Source: Hyalella azteca (lineage: Eukaryota; Arthropoda; Malacostraca; Amphipoda; Hyalellidae). Taken from it: 64,000 nt of DNA. The notes below the pieces were generated by a model. That model did no database searches. It saw only the letters and a program-made list of their open reading frames with translations, and had not been told where the DNA came from. The position numbers and the translations under genes are program-made. Location: NCBI RefSeq assembly GCF_000764305.2, contig NW_025944533.1, positions 1 through 64,000 on the forward strand, in the 5' to 3' direction. Positions 1 through 10,699 of this stretch are shown in pieces; the first letter of the stretch is position 1, and each line of letters starts with the position of its first letter.

Positions 1-513
1 TTGAAATAAATTAATATTATGGTGATTTTAAGACTTTATTATTACCAAAATAGTACTGGCAAACTGAATTGCACGAAAATGAAGCTATTGGATATGCATT
101 GAATATTGAATTGAATTACATGAAAAGTTTGTTGAAAGTAAAATATGAAAGCGATCGATCAACTATTTAGCAACATTTTAACCAAAAGTTTGCATGACGA
201 CATGTGCAAATGAAATCTTTCTAAAAATCAAAGTGATTTTTTTTAATAATGAACAATCACCAACAATCTCGGTGAAATCAAGTGCCAGCAATAAAAGATC
301 GAAAGCATATATACACTTGAAAATTATGTATCTAAAGAAACCCATCGTAGTTGCGGTCAATCAGAAAGAGAAGAGAGTGATCACCGGCAACGCGTTGTGG
401 CAGCGCTACACAAGCGTCCATTGTCTGATGTAATGAAGCCGTCGATTATAGCGTCAGTCTCTTATCGCGGGGATGTTCGTCATGCAAACCCCCTGCTCTG
501 CCTGGCATCGTGA
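1..513. other. AT-rich sequence, no gene seen
   Basis: Only short open frames (60 to 79 codons) on both strands, without splice context, a GC rise or recognisable motifs. I see nothing to annotate here. Confidence 0.6.
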
Positions 514-1300
514 CTGAAAAATAAAGAAACCAAGTAACAATCACTGTTTGTGATTTACGTTGGGAATAAGTTCGAGACGAAATTTGGAAAGGATTGAATT
601 TTTAGCATGAGATATGCAGAATTTCTATTAATTATAACGAGAGAGAAATAAAAAAAAACAAGTAACAATCACAGTTTGTGATTTACGTTGGGAATAATTT
701 CGAGACGAAATTAGGATACGAATAAATATAAATTCTTAGCGTTAGAAATGCAATAATTTATTAATTATAACGAGAGAAAAATAAAGAAACAGAGTAACGA
801 TCACGGCATGTAATTTTGTTGGGAATAATTTCGAGACGAAATTTAGATACGAAGACATTTTTAGCATAAGATATGCAATATCTTATCAATTATAACGAGA
901 GAAATAAAGAAACCAAGTAACGATCACGGCATGCCATTTATGTTGGAGATAATTTCGAGACGAAATTTGGATACGAATTAATTCTTAGCATGAGATATGC
1001 AATAACTTTTCATTTATAACGAGTGAAAAGTTTAGAGAAACCAAGTAACGATAACGGCGTATAATTTACGTTGGAAAGGATTTGGAGACCTACTTTGAAT
1101 ACAAATTTTAAATTCTTAGCATATCTTATGATGTATAACAATGAATAAAGTTTGAAATTATTTGAAGACGATGAACGAGTACGAATATAAACTCTTAGCA
1201 TGGGAAATTCAAAATATTATTAATGGTATCAGTAATTAATGTTGAAATTATTTCTAGACGAACCACGAGTCCGAGTGATTAGCTCTTTGCTAGAAATATT
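514..1300. repeat. ~128-bp tandem repeat array
   Basis: The phrase AAGTAACAATCAC / AAGTAACGATCACGG, then TTTACGTTGGGAATAA, CGAGACGAAATT and TTAGCATGAGATATGCA, recurs in the same order. CGAGAC-type anchors fall near 573, 701, 832, 955 and 1084, a spacing of 123 to 131 bases. The first four or five copies are clear; later ones near 1163 and 1253 are degenerate. The unit is too short for most transposons and carries no open frame, so a satellite-like local amplification is the simplest reading. Confidence 0.85.
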
Positions 1301-3270
1301 GTATATATCTCATTAATTATTTAATTAATTTATCTCATCAGGTGCATATCATTCATGTCCTCAGCTCAGCCAAGCTTCACGAGTGAAATTGATATATATA
1401 TTATATATCACAGCATGCACCGATTAAGTGACTTTCAAGAGAAGATGTATTCTTTAGGATTCAATATCAAATTCTAAAATAGATTCCATAAATATATTTT
1501 TATATTTCCCATTTTCAAAAAATCGTTCAAAAAATCATCATCTTCGCAAAACGAGTAAGAACTTCATGGGCTTCTACGTACTGGGCCATAGAAAAATTTC
1601 TTTTAAAGAATAAAAAGTTCATCAGTCTAGTACTAGATAGAAATCATGGCATATAGAATTAGACCAGAATATTTCTCAGAATAGTTCTCATATAAATTAA
1701 AAAATGCAAGGTGAAGAATGCGAAAAAATATTTCAGAATTAAGGCTATTTTTACATTTTTCGATGATTGAATCTCCGTAGAGGCCAAAAATATCATAATC
1801 TGACACCAACAAAAGAGATTTTTCCAGTACCTCTCTAAATGGATGAAAAATAAATAGGACAACAATAGTTCACCAACGGAATGATTTAAAACTATGCGGC
1901 ATGTTCCGTTTACAGAAGGGTGATAAATCGCGAAGAAATTACAAGCAGAATAATGCCAGTTACATCATCACTGACAAGTAGAAAGAATTTGTATTGGCAT
2001 TGCATCTGCTATCTAGAATATCTCTGACGCAAAAAATGAATGTATATCATTTTATGGAGATCGTACACTCGGATATTGACGACAAAATTTCACAACATAC
2101 TGTATTTTACAAGAGTTGACTACTCAACTATTTAGTCCTATTTATTCATCAATCAAGTCTGAATGAGAGGCCAAGGCGAGCCCAAATACCTAGGAAGTTG
2201 AGCGAGCGATGCTACAGAAAATAGATACGATGTCTCTATCGGGTCTGACAGAGCGTGATTTATGGGGGCGGAGGTTGTGCGAGATGCATGGCCTGGTCTC
2301 TGCCATTCCTCAACTCTCCAGTGGCCAGAGACACCAAATGATGGGGGAACACATCGCGTCTCTGACTTGGAATTCTGAAATACATTTGAAACAAGTGAGG
2401 ATGTAGACATCAACATTTTTAGAATAATTTGTACGATTCAGTGTCTTTGCCGGATTTGAGGTTTCTAGGTATTTGTTCGGAATTACTGTGTGTTGGAGTG
2501 CGAGTTAGAAAACAAATTTTCTGGGATGCATGGTGAATTTTTTATTTAAGTACCTACTTATAATATATTTAAGAATATTAATAATTTGAATTTTAAGAAT
2601 TCTTTGACCTCATTGAAAAGAGGTTTTAAAGTATACCAACGCTTAAAAAAGCATGTATTGATAAACAACACACAGTTTAATTACTCTGAAAGAAGGAGCA
2701 TATTTTATTCAAGAAAAAATTGCAGCCATTTATATTATGTTAAATTTTTCATGTTACACATAGTTAAGATATGTATATTACTGTGTGTGAAATCTACAAT
2801 TCTTATTTTTTATAGAATTTCTAATGTACATTCGATAATATAACACTATTTATGAAGTATACATGCAATAGCACAAATTTTTTCCAACATGAATAACAAA
2901 CTAAAAATGAGAGCGACGCGCCATTCAAATTCAGCCTTCTCGATAGAGTTTTCACTTGAATTTAAAGTTCTCATTTTTAAATAATTTCATAGCAACTATA
3001 TGACCAATACACATTCCTAAGTGAATACTTTAGTGCATCAAATTTTTTAGATAAATTTAAGACACTTTAATATTTAAACAGCGGATAATATGAATTAAGG
3101 TGGATATCAAATTTGTGAGAAATGCTACTGAGGCTTGAATAAGAGATGCATTATTACCGGCCTTGATTTTTTGCTACAGAAAAATTGATTCATATACCGT
3201 TGAGTTCTTAATTAAGACATCTTAGATCACTCTATGTTTATTCTTGTCTAGTAATGCTAAACCAACTAGG
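1301..3270. other. Non-coding stretch with one GC-richer pocket
   Basis: Mostly AT-rich. The segment 2160-2410 is richer in GC and open on both strands (65 codons plus, 87 codons minus), but neither frame resembles a known family or has splice signals that fix an exon. I left it unassigned. Confidence 0.5.
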
Positions 3271-3276
3271 AAAGGC

Positions 3277-3369
3277 TGCAGCAGAAACTGTGACAGTTCT
3301 CAGTTTCTGCAACTGTCACAGTTACTACAGCCGCCACAGTTTCTAGTGCAGCAGAAACTGTGACAGTTC
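3277..3369. repeat. Direct and inverted repeat cluster around AACTGTGACAGTT
   Basis: A 23-base phrase beginning TGCAGCAGAAACTGTGAC occurs exactly at 3277-3299 and again at 3347-3369. Between them, 3301-3323 carries the related inverted form CAGTTTCTGCAACTGTCACA. The core AACTGTGACAGTT is an odd-length palindrome, so the block could fold into several alternative hairpins. No open frame runs through it. Confidence 0.85.
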
Positions 3370-3419
3370 ACTAGCTATGCACCCTTCCACTGCGCCATCT
3401 GGCGTCTGGATTTGAGTCA

Positions 3420-3760
3420 GAGACAAATGGCGTCAGAGGACGACCGCACGAGCCCTGTTAAAAAAAATATATATAACTCCGTACTCACTGCAGTGAGTAA
3501 CAGAGAGCGCATTTTCTCGTCGACGAAAACTTGAGATCACGGACAGATGGACAGACAGACGAACGGACGGACATGGCGAGCACAATAGTGCATTTTTCCA
3601 TAAATGAGAAAATGTGCTAAAAATTGTTGTATTATAGGCGTTGGATGTATGGCCAACGATCGGTTTTGAGTCTGTCGACCATGTCTTTTTTCTATTATGG
3701 AGCTGTGCATCAGTATTTTGGAGGGTCCCATATACATACAAATAGCTGGACACAATTATT
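3420..3760. repeat. Probable mobile-element remnant with palindromes and GACA/GACG tract
   Basis: The block holds a perfect 18-base palindrome TACTCACTGCAGTGAGTA (3482-3499), the 10-base palindrome TCGTCGACGA (3517-3526) and a GGACAGA/GGACGGA tetranucleotide tract (about 3540-3575), all within 100 bases. It is open for 106 codons on the minus strand, but the predicted peptide is mostly Ser/Val/Arg from the tetranucleotide tract and looks like a shadow frame. Palindromes beside a simple tract suggest the end of a short non-autonomous element; the family is not recognised. Confidence 0.45.
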
Positions 3761-6700
3761 CATATAATTTATTCTGGCTCTTTTTTTTACCGGGATTTTG
3801 AAAAAAATTTATACAAATTGAGTTCTGTTTTTCGAAATACTCTCAAATTTCGTACTAGCTCGAATTTGATGAAACCAGATGTTGTTCTCGAATAGCTGGT
3901 GCTAGCGGAGTGATTTTCGAATTTCAGACGTCGTAGGCTCAGACGAGTATTGTTCGATTTTGTGTACAGTTATAAAAAATCGCTGACACAAAATTGTTAT
4001 TGCTGACCCTAATACTGCTGCTATGACTTGAATCATAATCGATCATATCAGCCCCTCATCTACGATGAACTCATCAAGATTTGAGCAAGATGCTCCCGAA
4101 GATTATTTATTTATATTTAATTCTGTTGAAAAATTCAACTATTTGAGATGAATGAGAAGAGCACATAAAAAATTAGCTGCAATACATAGATGGAATAATA
4201 TAATACATAGTTAAACTGAAGCATGCATTTACGGAAAAAAACTCTCCGAATGATTTTTTGGTGAAAAAACATAAAGCGACCAGAATTTTTTACTTATATA
4301 GTTTACCCCTAATTAATCCATATGAATTTATTAGACGCATGAACAAAAATGAATAACACTCTATTTCTTACTGTACATAGGAAACACGTCGCTAAATCCC
4401 TGTAATAATTCAAAATCTCTGATAAATACGACAAGTATTCCGTAAGGTGCAAGCATGTAGTGAATATTAGCAGGAATTTTACGATAGAACTCTCGATGGT
4501 TGAGCTGGAGGAACGGTACAGCATCCAACACAGAGACGGCGAAAGCCTTCCAAATGAGGGCTTGCTTTGCCAAATTATGTCATTATTCTCTGCCTTGTTA
4601 AATACCAACGTCCAAATTGTGTCCTACCAACCATGCTTGAAATATTACTGGTCATTTGTTTGGGAGGGAGGAAACGATGCCAGTGTCCTAGGATCTCGTA
4701 GAATATTTTATTACGTTTTGGGCTCTGCATGTAAAAGCGCCTTCGAGTTGAGTACTTACTTTATGCATGAGTGCGAAGATTATCATATTACTAACCTTGA
4801 ACAAATATCCATAATTTTTTTAAAGGTTTTAATAGTTAACATATTAGGAGTTTTGATTTAAGTTTTGCATCAGACATGAATTTCCGAAGTTTTTTTGTAC
4901 CTGAATCATTGATCTGGTCTGATATGTTGGTCAATCACACGCGCAGGGTTGATATGAACGCTGCTGAGGCTGTCGAGTGAACGTGAGAGCGGAGAAATCG
5001 TACAAAATTGACTTATTATTTTCTTGTAAGTCTGAATGTGTCGTAAAATATTTTCTTTGCATGTATAACTTCATTTATAAAATATCGCAAAATGACTTCT
5101 TATAAGATTGGGTATGAACGGAAATATGAATTCAAGTTATAAACGGGAGAATTTATTTGAACTCAAGTTAGACAGTGAATAGACACGATAACTTTAGATG
5201 GCAATGACCGGCAGATCGTGAACGGATTTCATAAGGCTCATGTCATGGATCGATCGACACAACATTTAAAGTTAATGAATGTGGCTTTTAAAGTGCACCG
5301 ACGGGAAAATTAGTGCATGTAAAGATATAGGAGCATCAAGATTTATATTGATGTTGAGCGGTTTCTTCAAATAAAATGGTTAACAACAACAGGTTAACAT
5401 TAAAGAACTTTCAGAGCGCAACGCAGCTGCAAAGCTCTATTTTGGATGCGTACATGAATGTATATAAGCAACGTTGTGGGTCATTTATTCGCTACAGTGT
5501 TCGCTGACAGTCAAAACTCGTCGCATGATTCGGTCAATTTGTCACTCAGCGGGCAAACTGGATTACCGCTTCTAAAATGCGGATCACCCCAGCGAAGCTC
5601 GCCCACGTCTCGCAATAATCTCGCAAGACAAATAACATTGCAACGCGACCGTCCTGACAACTGAAATACTACTCGCTAAGTTATAAGGCGGAAAAATATG
5701 CAAGGTAATTCATGTGTTACTTGAAAAAAACGATGAATTTAGGTTATGGTCCAAAAATTCATAAAGACTAAATTGTCGTTGTAATCATTCTTAATTCGTA
5801 AAAAAGTTTCATACAGCTTTTGCGCGATACATAAAGTAAAGTAGCCGATTTGCATATGGAAAAAAAGGGTCTGGAGTATTTGTAATGGTACATAATAACA
5901 ATGCAGCTTTCACAGTCGTTAATTCTCTAATAATTGCAAGGAAGCAACAGCGGCAACCGAGTTCAAGTATAAGCGCCGTGCGGAGAATGCCATCAAGATT
6001 ACTAATGATGGTCACGGCGTGAACAAATAGACGCCGCAAAATTAGAGCAAGATTGCAGACGCGCTGTCGGCTACCTATGTACGTACACTGAGCTCCAGGC
6101 TGCTTTATTTATGGAACTTTAATTGCATTACATGTATTCCAGGTTTCTCCGTCGATTCAAACTTTGTAGTAAAATTACTTGAATGTGAATATTTGGACAG
6201 ATTTTTACAGCATATGAAAAATGATTTAAAGAAGACCTAGTATTAATATTTCATATTTACTTGTACATTCTCGTAATCAATGTTATGAAAAAAAAGAAAA
6301 CATACCATCTCATCGTATTACAGGTGGTCGAAGTTTAGAAATAACAAGATCAATTAGTAACGAAATTCTCGATTAAAGATTGCAAGTAAACGCAATTCTT
6401 TCTAAAAAATTTATTTTCAATGGTTTGGTTAGCGCTCAACTAATATTATTGACTTGTCAAAACCATTTACGTTGAGGCACAAATTGAGAAACACGCAAAT
6501 AAAACTCTTACCTAAACTCGCCAAAGCTCAGTTTATCAACATTTTATAAACTACATGTTCAGTCCAAATGCGATGATCATATGTCTTCGTGAAGATTTTG
6601 AATACCGGTTGGAATGCTACATTGAGGAAAAATAACTGAAAAGTGTACACTAAATTAAACCATAAAATGAATATTGTGTGCAAAAATACAATTTCCAGGT

Positions 6701-6970
6701 TCAATAGTAATACATTTCACTACAATTTTAGAATTTATTTACTAATTACTAAATAACGGATCTTTTCAATGTTTTGCAATTCAAAGCTTGAAAATTTGAA
6801 GGTCTTGAAGCACGTATGGGTTTCTTTGTGTTTCAGCCTGTTTTTAAATGACGCGATGCATTTAAAAAATTTTCGAAACAATAACTCAAACTTTTCTTTT
6901 CAGCAAAATTCTCTGCGCATAATTTTTCTCATTTCGTAAAATTTCCCAAAATAATTCATACTATTGTCAT
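3761..6970. other. AT-rich stretch, unassigned ORFs and one TATA-like site
   Basis: At 4361-4608 both strands are open (plus-strand frame 4460-4861, 133 codons; minus-strand frames of 70 and 99 codons), with no recognisable family. At 5400-5670 GC rises; TATATAAG at 5460-5467 precedes a 68-codon open frame, so a core promoter is possible but unproven. No splice structure links these pieces. Confidence 0.4.
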
Positions 6971-7058
6971 GAATTATTCTTCGATTATTCATTATAATTA
7001 TTCTTCGACATTCGAATTCGAATAATTATTCTTCGAATAATTATTCAATTATTCTTTC
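6971..7058. repeat. Simple repeat of AATTATTCTTCGA with inverted copies
   Basis: ATTATTCTTCGA and its reverse complement alternate several times, with the palindrome GAATAATTATTC near the right end. This is an AT-rich simple-sequence tract capable of hairpin formation. No coding potential. Confidence 0.75.
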
Positions 7059-7649
7059 GCATGGTTAATATGTTTTTTATAAATTTCATTCAGAATGGTT
7101 GTGCTCTATCATTTTTCTATTTGGACTGAAAAGCGTCGCCCCCATGCAGGAAACTCCTGTTTTATATCTTAAGATTCGTCAATATGAGAAAAAGATGGTC
7201 AACTTGAATTCAGTTTGCATACATCTGTTTATATATTCAATAAAATATTTAAAGTTTATTGCAACGTAATTTTTGAAGATCAATCATCTATTTCCGTGTA
7301 AAATCGTATTTTTCTCTGCAACGACCACTAGCAAGAAAAAAAAACTGTTTTTCAAGCAGGCAAAGAAAAATCTGTTTCATTTAATATTTCCTATGGGTTT
7401 CATTTTCTAGACTGTACTCCATATATTAAGGTATATAAACTCTACACTATTCCCTATATCGCAGGGAAGCAGCTTTCGTCGTACGAAGACGCAATTCCAT
7501 CGCTCCAACTTGGCTCACATGGCGCATCCCTCGGCTAATTTTGGTCCGGAAGAACAATTCTGACTTTGAATTCTCATGGGAAGTAGAAGAGATTGCTTAC
7601 TCTGGTCTCGGGAGATGCTGAGACGTACTTTGGACTGTGCCATGATTGG

Positions 7650-8224
7650 TCGTCGACATTATGATAAGTATGTGTAGGTATACGGTGCAGAATCGTGACA
7701 ATACGGTGATAATGTGTCAGAATACGATACTGATTCGTGACATTATGATAAGTATGTGTAGGTATACGGTGCTGAATCGTGACAATATGGTGAGAATGTG
7801 TCAGAATACGATACTGATTCGTGACATTATGATAAGTATGTGTAGGTATACGATGCTGAATCGTGACAATATGGTGAGAATGTGTCAGAATACGATACTG
7901 ATTCGTGACATTATATGATGAGTATGTTTCTGAATACGATGCTGAATCGTGACATTATGATAAGTATGTGTAGGTATACGATGCTGAATCGTGACATTAT
8001 ATGATGTGTATGTTTCGGAATACGATGCTGAATCGCGACTATATGGTGAGAATGTGTCGGAATACTATACTGAATCGTGACATTATGGTGAGAATGTGTT
8101 AGAATATGATACTGAATCATGACATTATATTATGAGTGTGTTTCGGAATACGATGCGGAATCGTGACATAATGGTGAGAATGCGTCAGAATACGATACTG
8201 ATTCGTGACATTTTATGATGAGCT
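7650..8224. repeat. 42-bp minisatellite, about 13-14 copies, two alternating unit types
   Basis: Units start GAATCGTGACATTATG or GATTCGTGACATTATG. One type continues ATAAGTATGTGTAGGTATAC, the other GTGAGAATGTGTCAGAATAC, and they alternate in the left half, giving an 84-bp higher-order period. A unit of 42 bases is 14 codons, so the array stays open on both strands (90 codons at 7646-7918 plus, 69 codons at 7911-8120 minus) as an artefact of unit length. The right half has small insertions such as TATATGATG and more divergence. Confidence 0.95.
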
Positions 8225-9466
8225 GATCGTCTAAGCCTTCCATCGAGAAAATAACTTGGACAATTCTGGAAATTATTGACATTGTTGATTACAAGTCATG
8301 GTCACCTAAATACAAGTACTCTAAACAGTTTGTTTGTCAAGACTTCAAACCTTCAACCTGTTGTAAAGGTTGCACAGTGCAGAATATTTCCGATGAGTTA
8401 GAGAAACGAGAATTAAAATAATAGAAAATATTTATAATTTTATACCCAGTCTTTTCTCTCATGATTTATAAAACTTATCCTTTATTTTGCATACAAAATG
8501 AATTTATAATAAATGATGCACAGTTTCGCAATTCAAACGTTTTTCACTTTCCAAATGATGCTTTTTATAATTTCAAGATACGGAACACCAATATCTATTT
8601 AACCTACCATTTTAAGTATAAAAAAAGTCCAATATCTTATTACTGAAAGTTAATAGTGTGTAAATATGTTACTTTTGTATTGCCCTTTTTGAATTAAGTA
8701 ACTTTCGTTCAACATTGCATGAAATCTTCCATAGAGCCATTCTCCTTTCACTTCTCTCCAATCTTCTTTACTGATAATAACAAGAGACAATTGAGATTTT
8801 GTTTCATTTCACTATCTTTATCCATGTTTGCAACTTGCAAGTGTCTGTCGTGTGATCAATACCTCGGCCTAATCCAATCCCTTCAGTTGCACTACCCAAT
8901 CAAGTTAAACAATCTAATTGGAGCGGCCGTTCATCACAATAAGACAATCGCTCGTGGTCTCTCTGATGGATGGAAACTCAGCCGCACTCATGAAAGAATT
9001 GAAAGCAATCTACTTGAGATCCTCTCAAATCATTCGGGAACAGAAGTCGGATTAACTTGCTCATTTGGCGTGCAACTTCAGCCAAAATCAATGGGAATTT
9101 TACTTAGATTTCACATTCGAACTTACTGAAAGAGATTTTACTGCTTATGTAGAATATTCGCTATGTTTGCCAATTTATGTGGAAAGTCAGAAAACAGCCC
9201 AATTTAAAATGAATCGTTCAGAATACAAGTATAAATTTAATTATTTTCTAGTTATTCCGCTTAATTTCAAACTCTTGTAATATTTCATCATTTGGCTGAG
9301 TATCGTGATGCAGCTTAACTAAAAATTCTATAAATTCACAATTAAAATATCTTAATTATTTTTCAATACCATTTATCACCTGATATTATTTTGTTAATTA
9401 AATATTGATATTTAAAACTCTCACTCTATGACTATTTACATACATTCCAATTCGAATTTTTTTCAG
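8225..9466. other. AT-rich, one long unassigned open frame
   Basis: A plus-strand frame runs 8719-9129 (136 codons), among the longest in the window. A second frame, 9065-9280, overlaps its end. Neither shows a signal peptide, repeat or motif I can assign. The middle of the first frame (about 8870-9060) is less AT-rich than its surroundings and lies 400 bases before the exon candidate at 9467, so it could belong to the same unit, but no splice pair could be fixed. Confidence 0.3.
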
Positions 9467-9631
9467 AAGCTTTCTCTGAAGAACGAGTTGCTGTGCTGCG
9501 CAAAATCCAGTTTTGCAAGCGAGTTGCCAGTCTTCCCCTTGAGAGCCAAAAGATCGTAAATCATTGGACCAACGCCACTGTGGCAGCTCAAGGCACTATA
9601 GAAAAGCATAATGAGGCTCATCTTTGGGGAG
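9467..9631 (+). CDS. Candidate internal coding exon, unknown gene
   Basis: A pyrimidine-rich acceptor (AATTTTTTTCAG) precedes 165 bases that are far less AT-rich than their surroundings, followed by GGGGAG|GTAACT as donor. One frame is open: two bases complete a codon, then 54 codons starting AFSEERVAVLRK and ending EAHLWG, with one base left over. The codons are mixed and the peptide has a normal composition, which suggests real coding sequence. The next plus-strand candidate exon at 10152 starts with the two bases needed to keep this frame. I recognise no domain. It could also be a transposon fragment. Confidence 0.33.
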
Positions 9632-10151
9632 GTAACTTCGAATTACTTTTGGTCGCTGAGGAATTAGCGAGACAGTGATAATTTCTAAGTTATGTCCTAG
9701 GCACACTTCTTAGTCGAACTTGCCGAGATTGTATTCATTAAAGTGAGAGTGCACTTCTGAAATGAGAAGTGCCGCAGGCTTGTGCTTGCTGGAATCTTGT
9801 CGTTCTTTATGGATAATAAATCGTCCGACTAAATGACTTACAAATGAATTCATATCACATGGAAATCATGAGGCTTCATTAAAAATATCTGGACACTATG
9901 GACCAATATGACTGAGTTATGCCAATTCTAAATTGGCAATCGTGTTGATTTAATAATGACAGGTTAACTTCGAATGATCAAACATGATTAAAAAATTTTT
10001 ATAGGTAAACCGTTAATATTGTAAAATTTCGAACACTCCTCAAATCAAAATCAACAATCTAAATTTCCCGCTAGGAAATATAATTTTTTGGCTCTTTCTC
10101 CCTTCGAATGCAAGGAAAATAATCGTACTAATTACGTCTTTTTCTTCTCAG

Positions 10152-10325
10152 CTCCGTCGCGCGAGAAAGTTTATTTTGTTAGTCACCGTGACGAATTTCA
10201 CCATTCAATCTTTCTTGTGTTTTTGGTCAGGGGAGCAAAGCTGCCTTTGTTCGGGTTTTCTCCCTCGATATTTCTTATGAAATGTTTTCCGAAAAGTTTT
10301 CTCTTAGATGGCGAGGCTGATGCAG
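10152..10325 (+). CDS. Candidate internal coding exon, unknown gene
   Basis: A strong acceptor tract (TCTTTTTCTTCTCAG) ends at 10151 and a donor ATGCAG|GTATGT follows 10325. Of three frames only one is open throughout, starting with the last two bases of a codon and ending with the first base of another. That start phase fits the exon ending at 9631. The peptide begins PSREKVYFVSHRDEFHH, then becomes hydrophobic and aromatic (IFLVFLV, PLFGFSPSIFLM), possibly one membrane-embedded stretch. No family is recognised, and in AT-rich DNA a 57-codon opening by chance is not rare. Confidence 0.25.
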
Positions 10326-10611
10326 GTATGTAGAGGAACGCTTTGCAGCGTAACTGCATTACATCCCTTTCCATTTGTGATGGTTTTAATTCGCTTCATT
10401 TTATAGCAATGCGATCGCTCCGGCTGAATATTATAAAAATAATTTCTTACTTCCTTAAATTTTTAAAACTTAAATAAATTTTTCTTCATATATTTATTTT
10501 TTCGCTCAAAAAATAAACAAAAAATTAAAATCCACTACGCCTGAGCAGACTTGAGAGTTTCTGAAGCAAGCAAATCCTCAAATCCTTGTCTCTATCCATC
10601 TTTTTCTTCAG

Positions 10612-10699
10612 GTACTTCGATGAACTAAAAATCTTCAGGCAAGAAGATGAAGAACCTTCGACGCTAGAGAGGTCCTTCATCAAACCAGCTGAAGCTTGA
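10612..10699 (+). CDS. Candidate 3'-terminal coding exon, unknown gene
   Basis: A long pyrimidine tract ending TTTTTCTTCAG at 10611 is followed by one base completing a codon, then 28 codons beginning YFDELKIFRQEDEEPS and ending FIKPAEA before TGA at 10697-10699. The peptide is acidic and soluble-looking, with good codon mix. An AATAAA lies at about 11069 as a possible polyadenylation signal. Its start phase does not match the end of the 10152-10325 candidate, so either that exon's donor is wrong, another exon lies between, or this one is spurious. Confidence 0.27.

Noticed and set aside
3433..3753. 106-codon minus-strand ORF with MSSY start like a Hox N-terminus
   Set aside because: The MSSY is coincidental; most of the frame comes from the GACA/GACG tract and palindromes, and nothing Hox-like follows.
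4309..4861. Overlapping ORFs of 99, 70 and 133 codons on both strands
   Set aside because: No motif, no splice context; mutual overlap shows at most one could be real and none is preferred.
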